Shown: in pieces, positions 55,271-63,604 of the stretch
Numbering within the stretch: the stretch's first letter is position 1
How the letters are laid out: every line of letters begins with the position of its first letter
Notes under the pieces: generated by a model
Told to the model about the DNA's origin: nothing
Database searches by the model: none
What the model saw: the letters and a program-made list of their open reading frames with translations, nothing else
Made by a program: the position numbers and the translations under genes
Source of the DNA: Streptomyces sp. TLI_053
GTDB lineage: Bacteria > Actinomycetota > Actinomycetes > Streptomycetales > Streptomycetaceae
Reading direction: 5' to 3'
NCBI RefSeq assembly: GCF_900105395.1
Contig: NZ_LT629775.1
Coordinates: forward strand, 4,176,001 to 4,240,000
Length of the DNA stretch: 64,000 nucleotides

Positions 55271-56674
55271 TCAGTGGCCGGTGCGGCTGCCGGCCAGGAA
55301 GCCGAGCAGGTCCTGACGGGTGACGATGCCCTGCGGCTTGCCCTCCACCAGCACCACCGCGGCGTCGGCCTTCTCCAGCACCGTCATCAGGTTGGTGACG
55401 GTCTCGCCCGAGCCGACCACCGGCAGCGGCTTGGACATGACCTTGTCCAGCGTGTCGGTCAGCTGGATCTCGCCCGCGAAGACGCCCTCCAGCAGCAGCT
55501 TCTCCGCCACCGAGCCGATCACCTCGCCCGCCATGATGTCCGGGTGGCCGGCGCCCGGCGAGACCACCGGCATCTGCGAGACGCCGTACTCGCGCAGCAC
55601 CCGGACCGCCTCGGCGACGGTCTCGTTGGGGTGCATGTGGACGAACTGCGGGATGCCCTCGTGCTCGATGGCGTCCTTGCGGGCCAGCACCTCGCCGATG
55701 TGCGCCTCGTCGGTGGCGGACGGCAGGAAGCCGTAGTCGGCCATCCAGTCGTCGTTGAAGATCTTCGAGAGGTAGCCGCGGCCGCCGTCCGGCAGCAGCA
55801 CCACGACGACGTCGTCCGGGCCGAGCCCGCGCGCCACCTCCAGCGCGGCGACGACCGCCATGCCGCAGGAGCCGCCGACCAGCAGGCCCTCCTCCTTGGC
55901 CAGGCGGCGGGTCATCTGGAAGGAGTCCTTGTCGGAGACGGCGACGATGCCGTCGGCGACCTCGCGGTCGTAGGCGGTCGGCCAGAAGTCCTCACCGACG
56001 CCCTCGACCAGGTACGGCCGGCCGGTGCCGCCCGAGTAGACCGAGCCCTCCGGGTCGGCGCCGATCACCTTGACCTTGCCGCCGGAGACCTCCTTCAGGT
56101 AGTTGCCGGTGCCGGAGATGGTGCCGCCGGTGCCGACGCCCGCCACGAAGTGGGTGATCCGGCCCCCGGTCTGCTCCCACAGCTCCGGACCGGTGGAGTG
56201 GAAGTGCGAGGCCGGGTTGTCCGGGTTGGAGTACTGGTCCGGCTTCCAGGCGTTCGGGGTCTCCCGGACCAGGCGGTCGGACACGTTGTAGTAGGAGTCC
56301 GGGTGCTCGGGGGCCACGGCGGTCGGGCAGACGACCACCTCGGCGCCGTAGGCGCGCAGCGTGTTGATCTTGTCGGTGGACACCTTGTCCGGACAGACGA
56401 AGATGCACTTGTAGCCCTTCTGCTGGGCCACGATCGCCAGACCGACACCGGTGTTGCCGGAGGTCGGCTCGACGATGGTGCCGCCGGGCTTGAGGGCGCC
56501 CGAGGCCTCGGCGGCCTCGATCATCCGCATGGCGATGCGGTCCTTCACCGAGCCGCCGGGGTTGAAGTACTCGACCTTGGCGAGCACGGTGGCACTGATC
56601 CCCTCGGCGACCTTGTTCAGCTTGACCAGCGGCGTGTTGCCGACCAGGTCGATGATCGAATTGTGGTACCGCAC
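55271..56674 (-). CDS. Cystathionine beta-synthase
   Basis: The enzyme has 467 residues. The PLP fold-type II domain (about 1-330) has NTPLVKLNK, GGSVKDRIAMRM with K44, TSGNTGVGLAIV and GTGGTISGTGNYL. Two CBS domains (about 340-467) have VRVLREYGVSQMPVV and GIVTRQDLLGFLAG. It condenses homocysteine with serine to cystathionine in reverse transsulfuration, and the CBS pair may sense adenosyl ligands. GTG 56674 follows GGAGGA. It is divergent from an SGNH hydrolase gene. With the metB-type enzyme it would let the cell move sulfur both ways. Confidence 0.93.
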   Translation of the reverse strand: MRYHNSIIDLVGNTPLVKLNKVAEGISATVLAKVEYFNPGGSVKDRIAMRMIEAAEASGALKPGGTIVEPTSGNTGVGLAIVAQQKGYKCIFVCPDKVSTDKINTLRAYGAEVVVCPTAVAPEHPDSYYNVSDRLVRETPNAWKPDQYSNPDNPASHFHSTGPELWEQTGGRITHFVAGVGTGGTISGTGNYLKEVSGGKVKVIGADPEGSVYSGGTGRPYLVEGVGEDFWPTAYDREVADGIVAVSDKDSFQMTRRLAKEEGLLVGGSCGMAVVAALEVARGLGPDDVVVVLLPDGGRGYLSKIFNDDWMADYGFLPSATDEAHIGEVLARKDAIEHEGIPQFVHMHPNETVAEAVRVLREYGVSQMPVVSPGAGHPDIMAGEVIGSVAEKLLLEGVFAGEIQLTDTLDKVMSKPLPVVGSGETVTNLMTVLEKADAAVVLVEGKPQGIVTRQDLLGFLAGSRTGH

Positions 56675-56893
56675 GGGGGTCCTCCCGGTGTGTGGGCATA
56701 CGAGTGCTGTCGGTACCGCAAGCCTAGGGCCGAAAGAGAGGCCCTGCGGCCGTACCGGGCGCCCCGGAGGGCCCGTGCGCACCACGAACGGCCCACCGCC
56801 GTCGTAGGCGGCGCCCCGGGCGGGTACTAGGGGTGTACACGCATCGGGAACGGCACCCGTCGGGGTGGCACGAGGACGCGAAGGGGGCACGGG

Positions 56894-58015
56894 GTGCCAG
56901 GAACACAGCAGTCGCGGGCCCGGGTGGCCCGGCGGATCGCCACCGCGGCGGCGTACGGCGGCGGCGGGCTCGGGGTCCTGGGGGTGGGCCTGGTCGGCCT
57001 GCTGCTGACCGAGAGCAAGCTGGCCGTCCAGGCCATCGGCATCCTGGACGGCGACCCGCCGAGGGCCGACGGCGTCTACGGCGAGGCCTTCGCCGACAGC
57101 GCGGCCGCGCCGCAGCCGCCGTTGGTCCTGGCCTTCCTGGGCGACTCCACCGCGGCCGGCCTGGGCGTGCTGCGGGCCCGGGAGACCCCGGGAGCACTGC
57201 TCGCCGCGGGCCTCGCCTCGGTCGCCGAGCGCCCGGTCCGACTGGTGAACGTGGCGTTCTCGGGCGGCCGCTCCGCCGATCTGGCCGGCCAGCTGGAGCA
57301 GGCCCTGTCGTGCCGCCCGGACATCGCCGTGATCATGATCGGCGCCAATGACGTCACCCGGCACAGCCCGGCCCAGCTCGCGGTGCGCCAGCTCGGCGAA
57401 ACGGTGGCGGCGCTGCGCGCCGCCGGCTGCGAAGTGGTGGTCGGCACCTGTCCGGACCTCGGGACCATCAAGCCGGTCCGGCCGCCGCTGCGCTGGGTGG
57501 CCCGCCGGGTCAGCCGCCAGCTGGCCGCCGCGCAGACCATCGCGGTGGTGGAGGCGGGCGGGCGGACGGTCTCGCTCGGCTCGCTGCTCGGCCCGGAGTT
57601 CGCCGCCAGGCCGGAGATGTTCGCCGCCGACCGCTACCACCCGTCCGCCCAGGGCTACGCGACAGCCGCGATGGCCGTGCTGCCCTCGGTCTGCGCCGCA
57701 CTGGACCTCTGGCCGCAGGAGGAGGCGGGCGACGGGCCGGTCCCCGGCGAGGCGGTGCTGCCGGTGGCGGTGGCCGCGGCGGCCGCGGCCGACCGGGCCG
57801 GCAGCGAGGTGGAGGCGGTCGGCGGCGCGGACGGCGCGGCCGGACGCTGGGCGCTGCTGCGCCACCGGATCCGGGTCGGCCTGCCGGGCTCCTGGGCCGC
57901 CGGGGAACCGGTGGGCGCGCCGTCCGAGGGGGTTGCCGGAGGCCTGTCCGGGGGCCCCGGTCCGACCCCCGGCAACACGTCGGCCAGCTCACACACCGGG
58001 GCGGGTGACGACTGA
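56894..58015 (+). CDS. SGNH/GDSL-family hydrolase, membrane anchored
   Basis: The protein has 373 residues. One N-terminal helix (about 22-42) may be a signal anchor. The SGNH domain (about 75-275) has block I FLGDSTAAGLG with the nucleophilic Ser, GANDVT for block III, and DRYHPSAQGYA for the catalytic Asp/His block V. A Gly/Pro/Ala-rich tail follows. The enzyme likely deacylates an ester outside the membrane or in the cytoplasm; orientation is uncertain. GTG 56894 is the start. The thiolase gene is 62 bases downstream. Confidence 0.85.
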   Translation: MPGTQQSRARVARRIATAAAYGGGGLGVLGVGLVGLLLTESKLAVQAIGILDGDPPRADGVYGEAFADSAAAPQPPLVLAFLGDSTAAGLGVLRARETPGALLAAGLASVAERPVRLVNVAFSGGRSADLAGQLEQALSCRPDIAVIMIGANDVTRHSPAQLAVRQLGETVAALRAAGCEVVVGTCPDLGTIKPVRPPLRWVARRVSRQLAAAQTIAVVEAGGRTVSLGSLLGPEFAARPEMFAADRYHPSAQGYATAAMAVLPSVCAALDLWPQEEAGDGPVPGEAVLPVAVAAAAAADRAGSEVEAVGGADGAAGRWALLRHRIRVGLPGSWAAGEPVGAPSEGVAGGLSGGPGPTPGNTSASSHTGAGDD

Positions 58016-58077
58016 GCTACCAGACGGTAACTTTCCTCCCGGACGCCTGTCCGCCGCCACTCAGCGAGGAGCCCGCC

Positions 58078-59298
58078 ATGCCCGAAGCCGTCATCGTCAG
58101 CGCCACCCGTTCGCCGATCGGCCGGGCCTTCAAGGGCTCCCTGAAGGACGTCCGCCCGGACGACCTGACCGCGCACGTCATCCGGGCCGCGCTGGCCAAG
58201 GTGCCGGAGCTCGACCCGCGCGAGATCGACGACCTGATGCTCGGCTGCGGCCTGCCCGGCGGCGAGCAGGGCCACAACCTGGCCCGGATCGTGGCGGTGC
58301 AGATGGGCATGGACTACCTGCCCGGCACCACCGTCACCCGCTACTGCTCCTCCTCGCTGCAGACCACCCGGATGGCCCTGCACGCGATCAAGGCCGGCGA
58401 GGGCGACATCTTCGTCTCGGCCGGCGTGGAGACCGTCTCCCGGTCGGTCCACGGCACCTCGGACGGCATGCCGGGCACCATGAACCCGCTGTTCGACGAG
58501 GCGCAGGCGCGCACCGCACTGCGGGCCGAGACCGGTGGCGGCGAGTGGCACGACCCGCGCGAGGACGGCCTGCTGCCGGACGCCTACATCGCGATGGGCC
58601 AGACCGCCGAGAACCTCGCCGCGCTCAAGGGCATCACCCGCGCCGAGCAGGACGAGTTCGGCGTGCGCTCGCAGAACCTCGCCGAGGCCGCCATCAAGGC
58701 CGGCTTCTGGGAGCGCGAGATCACCCCGGTCACCACCCCCGACGGCACCGTGGTCTCGACGGACGACGGCCCGCGCGCGGGCGTCACGCTGGAGGGCGTC
58801 TCCGGGCTCAAGCCGGTGTTCCGTCCGGACGGCACGGTGACCGCCGGTAACTGCTGCCCGCTGAACGACGGCGCCGCCGCGCTGGTGATCATGTCCGACA
58901 CCAAGGCCCGCGAGCTGGGCATCACCCCGCTCGCCCGGGTGGTCTCCACCGGCGTCAGCGCGCTGTCCCCCGAGATCATGGGCTACGGACCGGTCGAGGC
59001 CTCGAAGCAGGCACTGAAGCGGGCGGGCCTGTCCATCGGCGACATCGACCTGGTCGAGATCAACGAGGCCTTCGCCGCCCAGGTGATCCCCTCCTACCGG
59101 GACCTCGGCGTCGACCTGGACCGGCTGAACGTCAACGGCGGCGCGATCGCGGTCGGCCACCCCTTCGGCATGACCGGTGCCCGGATCACCACCACCCTGA
59201 TCAACTCGCTGCAGTGGCACGACAAGCAGTTCGGTCTGGAGACCATGTGCGTCGGCGGCGGCCAGGGCATGGCGATGGTCCTGGAGCGCCTCGTCTGA
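58078..59298 (+). CDS. Acetyl-CoA C-acyltransferase (thiolase)
   Basis: The enzyme has 406 residues. Catalytic residues: nucleophile C90 in VTRYCSSSLQTT, His in GHPFGMTGAR, and Cys in ETMCVGGGQGMA. The start MPEAVIVSATRSPIGRA is typical. It cleaves 3-oxoacyl-CoA in beta-oxidation or condenses acetyl-CoA. Chain-length preference is not visible. A hairpin with a T tract follows at 59358. Confidence 0.94.
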   Translation: MPEAVIVSATRSPIGRAFKGSLKDVRPDDLTAHVIRAALAKVPELDPREIDDLMLGCGLPGGEQGHNLARIVAVQMGMDYLPGTTVTRYCSSSLQTTRMALHAIKAGEGDIFVSAGVETVSRSVHGTSDGMPGTMNPLFDEAQARTALRAETGGGEWHDPREDGLLPDAYIAMGQTAENLAALKGITRAEQDEFGVRSQNLAEAAIKAGFWEREITPVTTPDGTVVSTDDGPRAGVTLEGVSGLKPVFRPDGTVTAGNCCPLNDGAAALVIMSDTKARELGITPLARVVSTGVSALSPEIMGYGPVEASKQALKRAGLSIGDIDLVEINEAFAAQVIPSYRDLGVDLDRLNVNGGAIAVGHPFGMTGARITTTLINSLQWHDKQFGLETMCVGGGQGMAMVLERLV

Positions 59299-59357
59299 CC
59301 TCGCGCCGTCAACCCGGAAGGGTCCAGACCACCCATTTGGAGTGACACAGCGTAATT

Positions 59358-59400
59358 GAGGGCCGGATCACACCGCGAGGTCGATCCGGCCCTCTTTTCT
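59358..59400 (+). terminator. Terminator after thiolase
   Basis: GAGGGCCGGATC (59358-59369) pairs with GATCCGGCCCTC (59383-59394), followed by TTTTCT. This is one of the few textbook intrinsic terminators in the window. Confidence 0.92.
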
Positions 59401-59589
59401 GTCATTTCCGGACCGGAAATCGACGGTGCGGAGCGGATCAACTCCGCTGCGTAGAGCGGTCCTACCTAACAATTTGGGGACAAGAGCGAAAGTCACCGAC
59501 AAATTGGACATTGGCCACTGCGGTAACAGCACCGGATGGGGCAGTGTGGAGAGGTAACCCCGTTCCACTCCTCCCTAGGAGTACGTTCC

Positions 59590-60555
59590 GTGAGCGCCGT
59601 CTACACCGTCCTGCTGCTGATCCTGATCGCCGTGTCGACCGCCGTGCTGGTCCACCTCCGGGGAATCTCCCGCCGGTTGGACGCACGGGCCGCCGTCTCC
59701 CCCACCATCGACGAGACCGCGATACGCCGGGCCGTCGCCGAGGCCCTGGCCGCCGACCGCGAGCGGGAGATCACCGAGGCCCGGGCGTTCTGGGCCGAGC
59801 AGGAGGCCCGCGCGGCCGAGGACGCACCGCTGTTCGACTCCCCGTTCGCCGGTGTCTTCAGCACCACCGACGAGTGGCCGCTCTTCTTCCCCCGCCCCAC
59901 CGGGCCGAACGAGGCCGCCGACAACGCCGACCACCCGGGCACCATGGACCCGGAGTTCGGCGAGGCCCTGCGCTCGGCGCTGGAGGACCTCATCGGCGAC
60001 GGCGGCCGGCCCGCCGGGACCGACCCCGAGGGCGGCGGCCCGCTGCGCCCCGCCCACCCGGCCGGCCACCCCGCCGGCGGCCACCCGGCCGGCGAGGGCA
60101 CCGGGGACGCCCGGGCCCGCCGCGAGGCCGACCTGCTGGCCACCGGTCTGGAGGCCGGGCTGCTGGACGCCGAGGCCACCGTCGAGGAGGCCCCGGCCAC
60201 CGCGCCCGACCCGCGCCGCCACCCCTCGCACCCCGACTTCGTGCCCAGCCAGACGCCGTCCCGGGAGTGGACCGACACCCGGCTGACCGCGCTGGCCGAG
60301 GAGGGCACCGCACTGGTCGACGTCCGCCCCGGACCGCTCGGCACCCTGGACGTCTACGCCTTCGCCGACGGCACCACGCTCTGTGTGGCCCCGGGCGACC
60401 GCGAGGCCGCGTACCGGCTGATCGACGCCGTCCGGGCCGGTGAGAACGTCCGGCTGCTCGGCGGCTCCCGGTTCTCCGGCTCCTACTCGCTGACCTTCTC
60501 CACCGACGAGGACGCCGTGTACGTGCTCGCCGACCGGGTGGTGGCCAGCATCTGA
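59590..60555 (+). CDS. Membrane-anchored protein of unknown function
   Basis: The protein has 321 residues. An N-terminal helix (about 4-22, VYTVLLLILIAVSTAVLV) anchors a cytoplasmic-type charged region with a helical stretch DETAIRRAVAEALAADREREI, then disordered Gly/Pro/His-rich sequence with GHPAGGHPAGE. The C-terminal 75 residues are folded (RLTALAEEGTALVDVRPG to VLADRVVASI). GTG 59590 was chosen because AGGAG lies 9 bases upstream; the frame opens earlier. No family was recognised. CAATTTG/CAAATTG boxes around 59468-59508 lie in its promoter region. Confidence 0.7.
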   Translation: MSAVYTVLLLILIAVSTAVLVHLRGISRRLDARAAVSPTIDETAIRRAVAEALAADREREITEARAFWAEQEARAAEDAPLFDSPFAGVFSTTDEWPLFFPRPTGPNEAADNADHPGTMDPEFGEALRSALEDLIGDGGRPAGTDPEGGGPLRPAHPAGHPAGGHPAGEGTGDARARREADLLATGLEAGLLDAEATVEEAPATAPDPRRHPSHPDFVPSQTPSREWTDTRLTALAEEGTALVDVRPGPLGTLDVYAFADGTTLCVAPGDREAAYRLIDAVRAGENVRLLGGSRFSGSYSLTFSTDEDAVYVLADRVVASI

Positions 60556-60581
60556 CCCGGGCGCGCCGACCGGCGCGCGGA

Positions 60582-60633
60582 CGCCGAGGGCCGGCCGGAT
60601 CGAGGGGGTTACCGATCCGGCCGGCCCTCGGCG
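60582..60633. terminator. Bidirectional terminator
   Basis: A perfect 21-bp stem (60582-60602 with 60613-60633) has a 10-base loop between the convergent genes ending at 60555 and 60740. Confidence 0.9.
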
Positions 60634-60685
60634 TTCCGCCGGTTCCGGTTCACGGCCACCGGGCCGCGCGGGACCGTCCGCGCCA

Positions 60686-60739
60686 TCCAGGTCGTCCGGG
60701 TCGTCCAGATCGCCCGGGTCGCCGGGGTCGCCGGGGTCG
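60686..60739. repeat. Six 9-bp tandem repeats abutting a stop codon
   Basis: Units TCCAGGTCG, TCCGGGTCG, TCCAGATCG, CCCGGGTCG and CCGGGGTCG (twice) run from 60686 to 60739. They end exactly at the stop codon (60740-60742) of the minus-strand gene. Confidence 0.85.
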
Positions 60740-61144
60740 TCAGACCGCCGCCGAGGCCTCCGCAAGCCGTCGCACGGCCAGGGCCCGCACCGCCCCGGCC
60801 GTCACCGGCGGGCCGTCCGGCAGAGCCACCGCGGCGCCCTCCGGCAGCGCGGCCAGTGCCGCCGCCAGGTCGTGCCCGACCACCGCGAGCTGGTCGCCGA
60901 CGGCGAACGCCCCGGCGTCCGGCAGCTCGCGCGCGTCCGGGCCGTCCGCCCCGCCGTCGGCCCGGACCGCCTCCGCGGCCTGTGCCGCCGCCGCCAGCCA
61001 GCGGGCCAGCGCCAGTCCGGCCGCGGCCCGCGAGGGGTGCCCGGGCACGGCGCCGAGCAGCCGGCTCTGCGGCATCGCGCGGAACCGGTCGGCCAGCGCG
61101 TCGACGGCCTCGGCCAGGGTCTTCTCATCGGGCGTCTCGGACAT
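60740..61144 (-). CDS. Small alpha-helical protein of unknown function
   Basis: The protein has 134 residues, is Ala/Leu-rich and appears fully helical, for example ALADRFRAMPQSRLLGAVPG, AGLALARWLAAAAQAAE and LPEGAAVALPDGPP. There is no signal peptide. Codon use is typical and a terminator sits on each side. From memory, similar short proteins are found next to Bax-inhibitor genes in Streptomyces, but no function is known. Confidence 0.65.
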   Translation of the reverse strand: MSETPDEKTLAEAVDALADRFRAMPQSRLLGAVPGHPSRAAAGLALARWLAAAAQAAEAVRADGGADGPDARELPDAGAFAVGDQLAVVGHDLAAALAALPEGAAVALPDGPPVTAGAVRALAVRRLAEASAAV

Positions 61145-61175
61145 GCGGCGAGCATACGGGCCACCGGGGACGAAA

Positions 61176-61215
61176 GCCGCCGGGCCCCGGAGCGGTCGCT
61201 CCGGGGCCCGGCGGC
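61176..61215. terminator. Terminator after the Bax inhibitor gene
   Basis: A 19-bp perfect inverted repeat (61176-61194 with 61197-61215) lies just past the stop at 61248 on the minus strand. Confidence 0.85.
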
Positions 61216-61247
61216 AGTGGTGGTACAGCGGGTCGTACGGCTCGGGA

Positions 61248-62159
61248 TCAGTCGTCGCCGCGCAGGATCGCGATCAGCCGCAGCATCTCGACGTAGATCC
61301 AGACCAGCGACAGGGTGAGCCCGAAGGCCGCCCGCCAGGACTCCTTCTGCGGCGCGCCCTGCGCGATGGCCTCCTCGATCGCCGCGAAGTCCAGCGAGAG
61401 GAAGAACGCGCCGAGCCCGATGCCGATCAGGCCGACCACGATGCCCAGCGGGCCGCTGCGCAGCCCCATGTCGGCACCGAAGACCAGCGAGGCGACCATG
61501 TTGACCAGCATCAGCAGCACGAAGCCCATGGCGATCGCGATGCCGATCCGGGTGTAGCGCGCGGTGACCCGGATCCGCCCGGTCTTGTACGCGATCAGCA
61601 TCGCCGCGAACACCGCCGCGGTGCCCAGCACCGCCTGGATCGCGATGCCCTCCCAGATGGTGTTGAACACCTTGGTGATCGCACCGAGCGCGAAGCCCTG
61701 GAGGCCCGCGTAGAGCAGGATCAGCGGCGGGCTGACGCTCCGCTTGAAGGAGATCACCATGCCGACCACGAACGCGATCAGCGAGGCACCGCCGGCCAGG
61801 CCGAAGTTCCGCTCCGGCAGTGCGAACCAGGCGAGACCGCCGGCCGCCACCAGGGTGAGCAGGGTCATCGCGGTGCGCGCGACCACGTCGTCCAGCGTCA
61901 TCCGGCCCGTCGCCGCGGGACCCGCGGAGGGCGCGTTGTACATCTCGACGAGCTGCTCGTCGGTCAGCGGCGCCCCGCCCTGGGGCTGCTGGCCGTAGGG
62001 GTTGTTGGCGTACGGGTTGTTCCCGTACGGATTGTTGCCGTAGGGGTTGCCTGCGTACGGGCTCCCGGCCGGCGGGGTCTGGGTGTTCCCGAAACCCGCG
62101 TAGCCGGACTCGCGGGTGAAGGACCCCTCCCGCGAGAAGACCGGGTTGCTGCTTCTCAT
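61248..62159 (-). CDS. Bax inhibitor-1/YccA family membrane protein
   Basis: The protein has 303 residues. A cytoplasmic N-terminus (1-80) has four to five repeats of the type NPYGN (about 38-58), low-complexity and probably disordered. Seven hydrophobic segments follow, starting VVARTAMTLLTLVAAGGLAWF, in the actinobacterial Bax1-I family; LSLVWIYVEMLRLIAILRGDD is the characteristic end. Family members can act as pH-sensitive calcium leak channels; the role here is unknown. Confidence 0.87.
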   Translation of the reverse strand: MRSSNPVFSREGSFTRESGYAGFGNTQTPPAGSPYAGNPYGNNPYGNNPYANNPYGQQPQGGAPLTDEQLVEMYNAPSAGPAATGRMTLDDVVARTAMTLLTLVAAGGLAWFALPERNFGLAGGASLIAFVVGMVISFKRSVSPPLILLYAGLQGFALGAITKVFNTIWEGIAIQAVLGTAAVFAAMLIAYKTGRIRVTARYTRIGIAIAMGFVLLMLVNMVASLVFGADMGLRSGPLGIVVGLIGIGLGAFFLSLDFAAIEEAIAQGAPQKESWRAAFGLTLSLVWIYVEMLRLIAILRGDD

Positions 62160-62297
62160 TGCTCATTCCCTCCGTGGCGGCACTGCACCGCCCGCAGCAC
62201 AAGGGTAATGGCTTGGCAAAGGAATCGGCATCCGCCGCGAGAAGGATTCGGGAGCTGACGTCCGGCGGGGACGCCGGTCGGCGTCCCCGCGAGTCGG

Positions 62298-62379
62298 TGC
62301 CCAGAGCCGGACTCGAACCGGCACGGCCTTTCGGCCAAGCAGTTTTAAGCTGCCCGTGTCTGCGTTCCACCATCTGGGC
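62298..62379 (-). tRNA. bldA: tRNA-Leu (anticodon UAA), the developmental tRNA bldA
   Basis: Read on the minus strand, acceptor arm GCCCAGA (from 62379) pairs with TCTGGGC, and the T-arm CCGGTTCGAGTCCGG is standard. The anticodon loop CTTAAAA sits in a GCAG/CTGC stem, giving anticodon TAA for UUA codons. The variable arm GGCC-GAAA-GGCC is the long class II arm expected of leucine tRNAs. CCA is not encoded. In streptomycetes this tRNA is the only efficient decoder of UUA and controls antibiotic and aerial-growth genes. Confidence 0.92.
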
Positions 62380-62776
62380 TTCTGCGGACCGCCCCGCGGC
62401 GGAACGGGGAGCAGCGCTCCACCCCCGTGCGGGCCACCCCTGAGCCTAGTCGCCCGGCATCCCCTTTCGCATGTTCCGAGGCGGGGAAGTTGTCATGTTT
62501 CCTTGCCATCTGACGAACAGTTCGTGATTTGGCCACTCGACCCGCTCGATCCGGCCACCGGTTTTCCGCTCAGGGTCGGTGTCATACCGCAGGAGGAGGG
62601 CGTCACCTGGGCGTACGCCCAGCGGCGGTCGGGCCAACCGTCCGCCGGAGCGACGAGGAACCATGATCACCGGAAGGAGCATGGAGGTACGGCCGGACGC
62701 CCCTGGAAGGGCCCCGGCCGGCCAGCCTCCGGAGCCGTACGGCCCGGTCCGCCACGCCCGACCCGAGGAGCACCCC
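62380..62776. other. Region upstream of bldA and the ABC operon
   Basis: No gene was seen. ACGAAC-A-GTTCGT (62513-62525) is a perfect dyad in an AT-richer patch and may be an operator. AGCCTA (62443-62448; TAGGCT on the minus strand) is a possible -10 for bldA about 65 bases before the mature tRNA. Confidence 0.5.
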
Positions 62777-63550
62777 GTGAGCACGTCGACCGCAACCGCC
62801 GTCCGCACCGGCCGGGCGGCCGCCCGCGCCACCGGCCTGAACAAGGTCTACGGGGAGGGCGAGACCCGCGTGGTCGCCCTCGACAACGTCAGCGTCACCT
62901 TCCCCCAGGGCGAGTTCACCGCGATCATGGGCCCCTCCGGCTCCGGCAAGTCCACCCTCATGCACTGCATGGCCGGCCTCGACACCGTCAGCTCCGGCTC
63001 CACCACCATCGGCGACACCGAACTCGTCGGCCTCAAGGACAAGCAGCTCACCCAGCTGCGCCGCGACCACATCGGCTTCGTCTTCCAGGCCTTCAACCTC
63101 CTCCCCACCCTCACCGCCCTCGAGAACATCACCCTCCCCATGGACATCGCCGGCCGCAAGGCCGACAAGCAGTGGCTCGACCGCGTCGTCGAGACCGTCG
63201 GACTCTCCGGCCGCCTCTCCCACCGCCCCAGCCAGCTCTCCGGCGGCCAGCAGCAGCGCGTCGCCTGCGCCCGCGCCCTCGCCGGCAAGCCCGACATCGT
63301 CTTCGCCGACGAACCCACCGGCAACCTCGACTCCCGCTCCGGCGCCGAGATCCTCTCCTTCCTGCGCAACTCCGTCCGCGAACTCGGCCAGACCGTCGTC
63401 ATGGTCACCCACGACCCCGTCGCCGCCGCCTACGCCGACCGCGTCGTCTTCCTCGCCGACGGCCGCATCGTCGACGAACTCACCAACCCCACCGCCGACA
63501 CCGTCCTGGACCGCATGCGCCGCTTCGACGCCAAGGGCCGCACCAGCTGA
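62777..63550 (+). CDS. ABC transporter ATPase (LolD/MacB-type)
   Basis: The protein has 257 residues. Walker A is GPSGSGKST, the signature LSGGQQQRVACARAL, Walker B IVFADEPTGNLD, and the H-loop is in VVMVTHDPVAAAY. GLNKVYGEGETRVVALDNVSV and the FQAFNLLPTLTALEN Q-loop are characteristic of the MacB/LolD group, which pairs with FtsX-type permeases. GTG 62777 follows GAGGAG; an upstream extension of the frame is unsupported. The permease gene follows after 54 bases. Confidence 0.93.
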   Translation: MSTSTATAVRTGRAAARATGLNKVYGEGETRVVALDNVSVTFPQGEFTAIMGPSGSGKSTLMHCMAGLDTVSSGSTTIGDTELVGLKDKQLTQLRRDHIGFVFQAFNLLPTLTALENITLPMDIAGRKADKQWLDRVVETVGLSGRLSHRPSQLSGGQQQRVACARALAGKPDIVFADEPTGNLDSRSGAEILSFLRNSVRELGQTVVMVTHDPVAAAYADRVVFLADGRIVDELTNPTADTVLDRMRRFDAKGRTS

Positions 63551-63604
63551 CGCACCACGCGCCGCCGCCCGTCCCTCCGCAGACCCCAGGACCCAGGAAA
63601 CCCC

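Noticed and set aside
60686..60739. CRISPR-like array
   Set aside because: The 9-bp units have no spacers; it is a simple tandem repeat. No CRISPR or cas gene was seen anywhere.
62446..62844. Minus-strand frame upstream of bldA
   Set aside because: It runs antisense over the start of the ABC ATPase and has no family resemblance.
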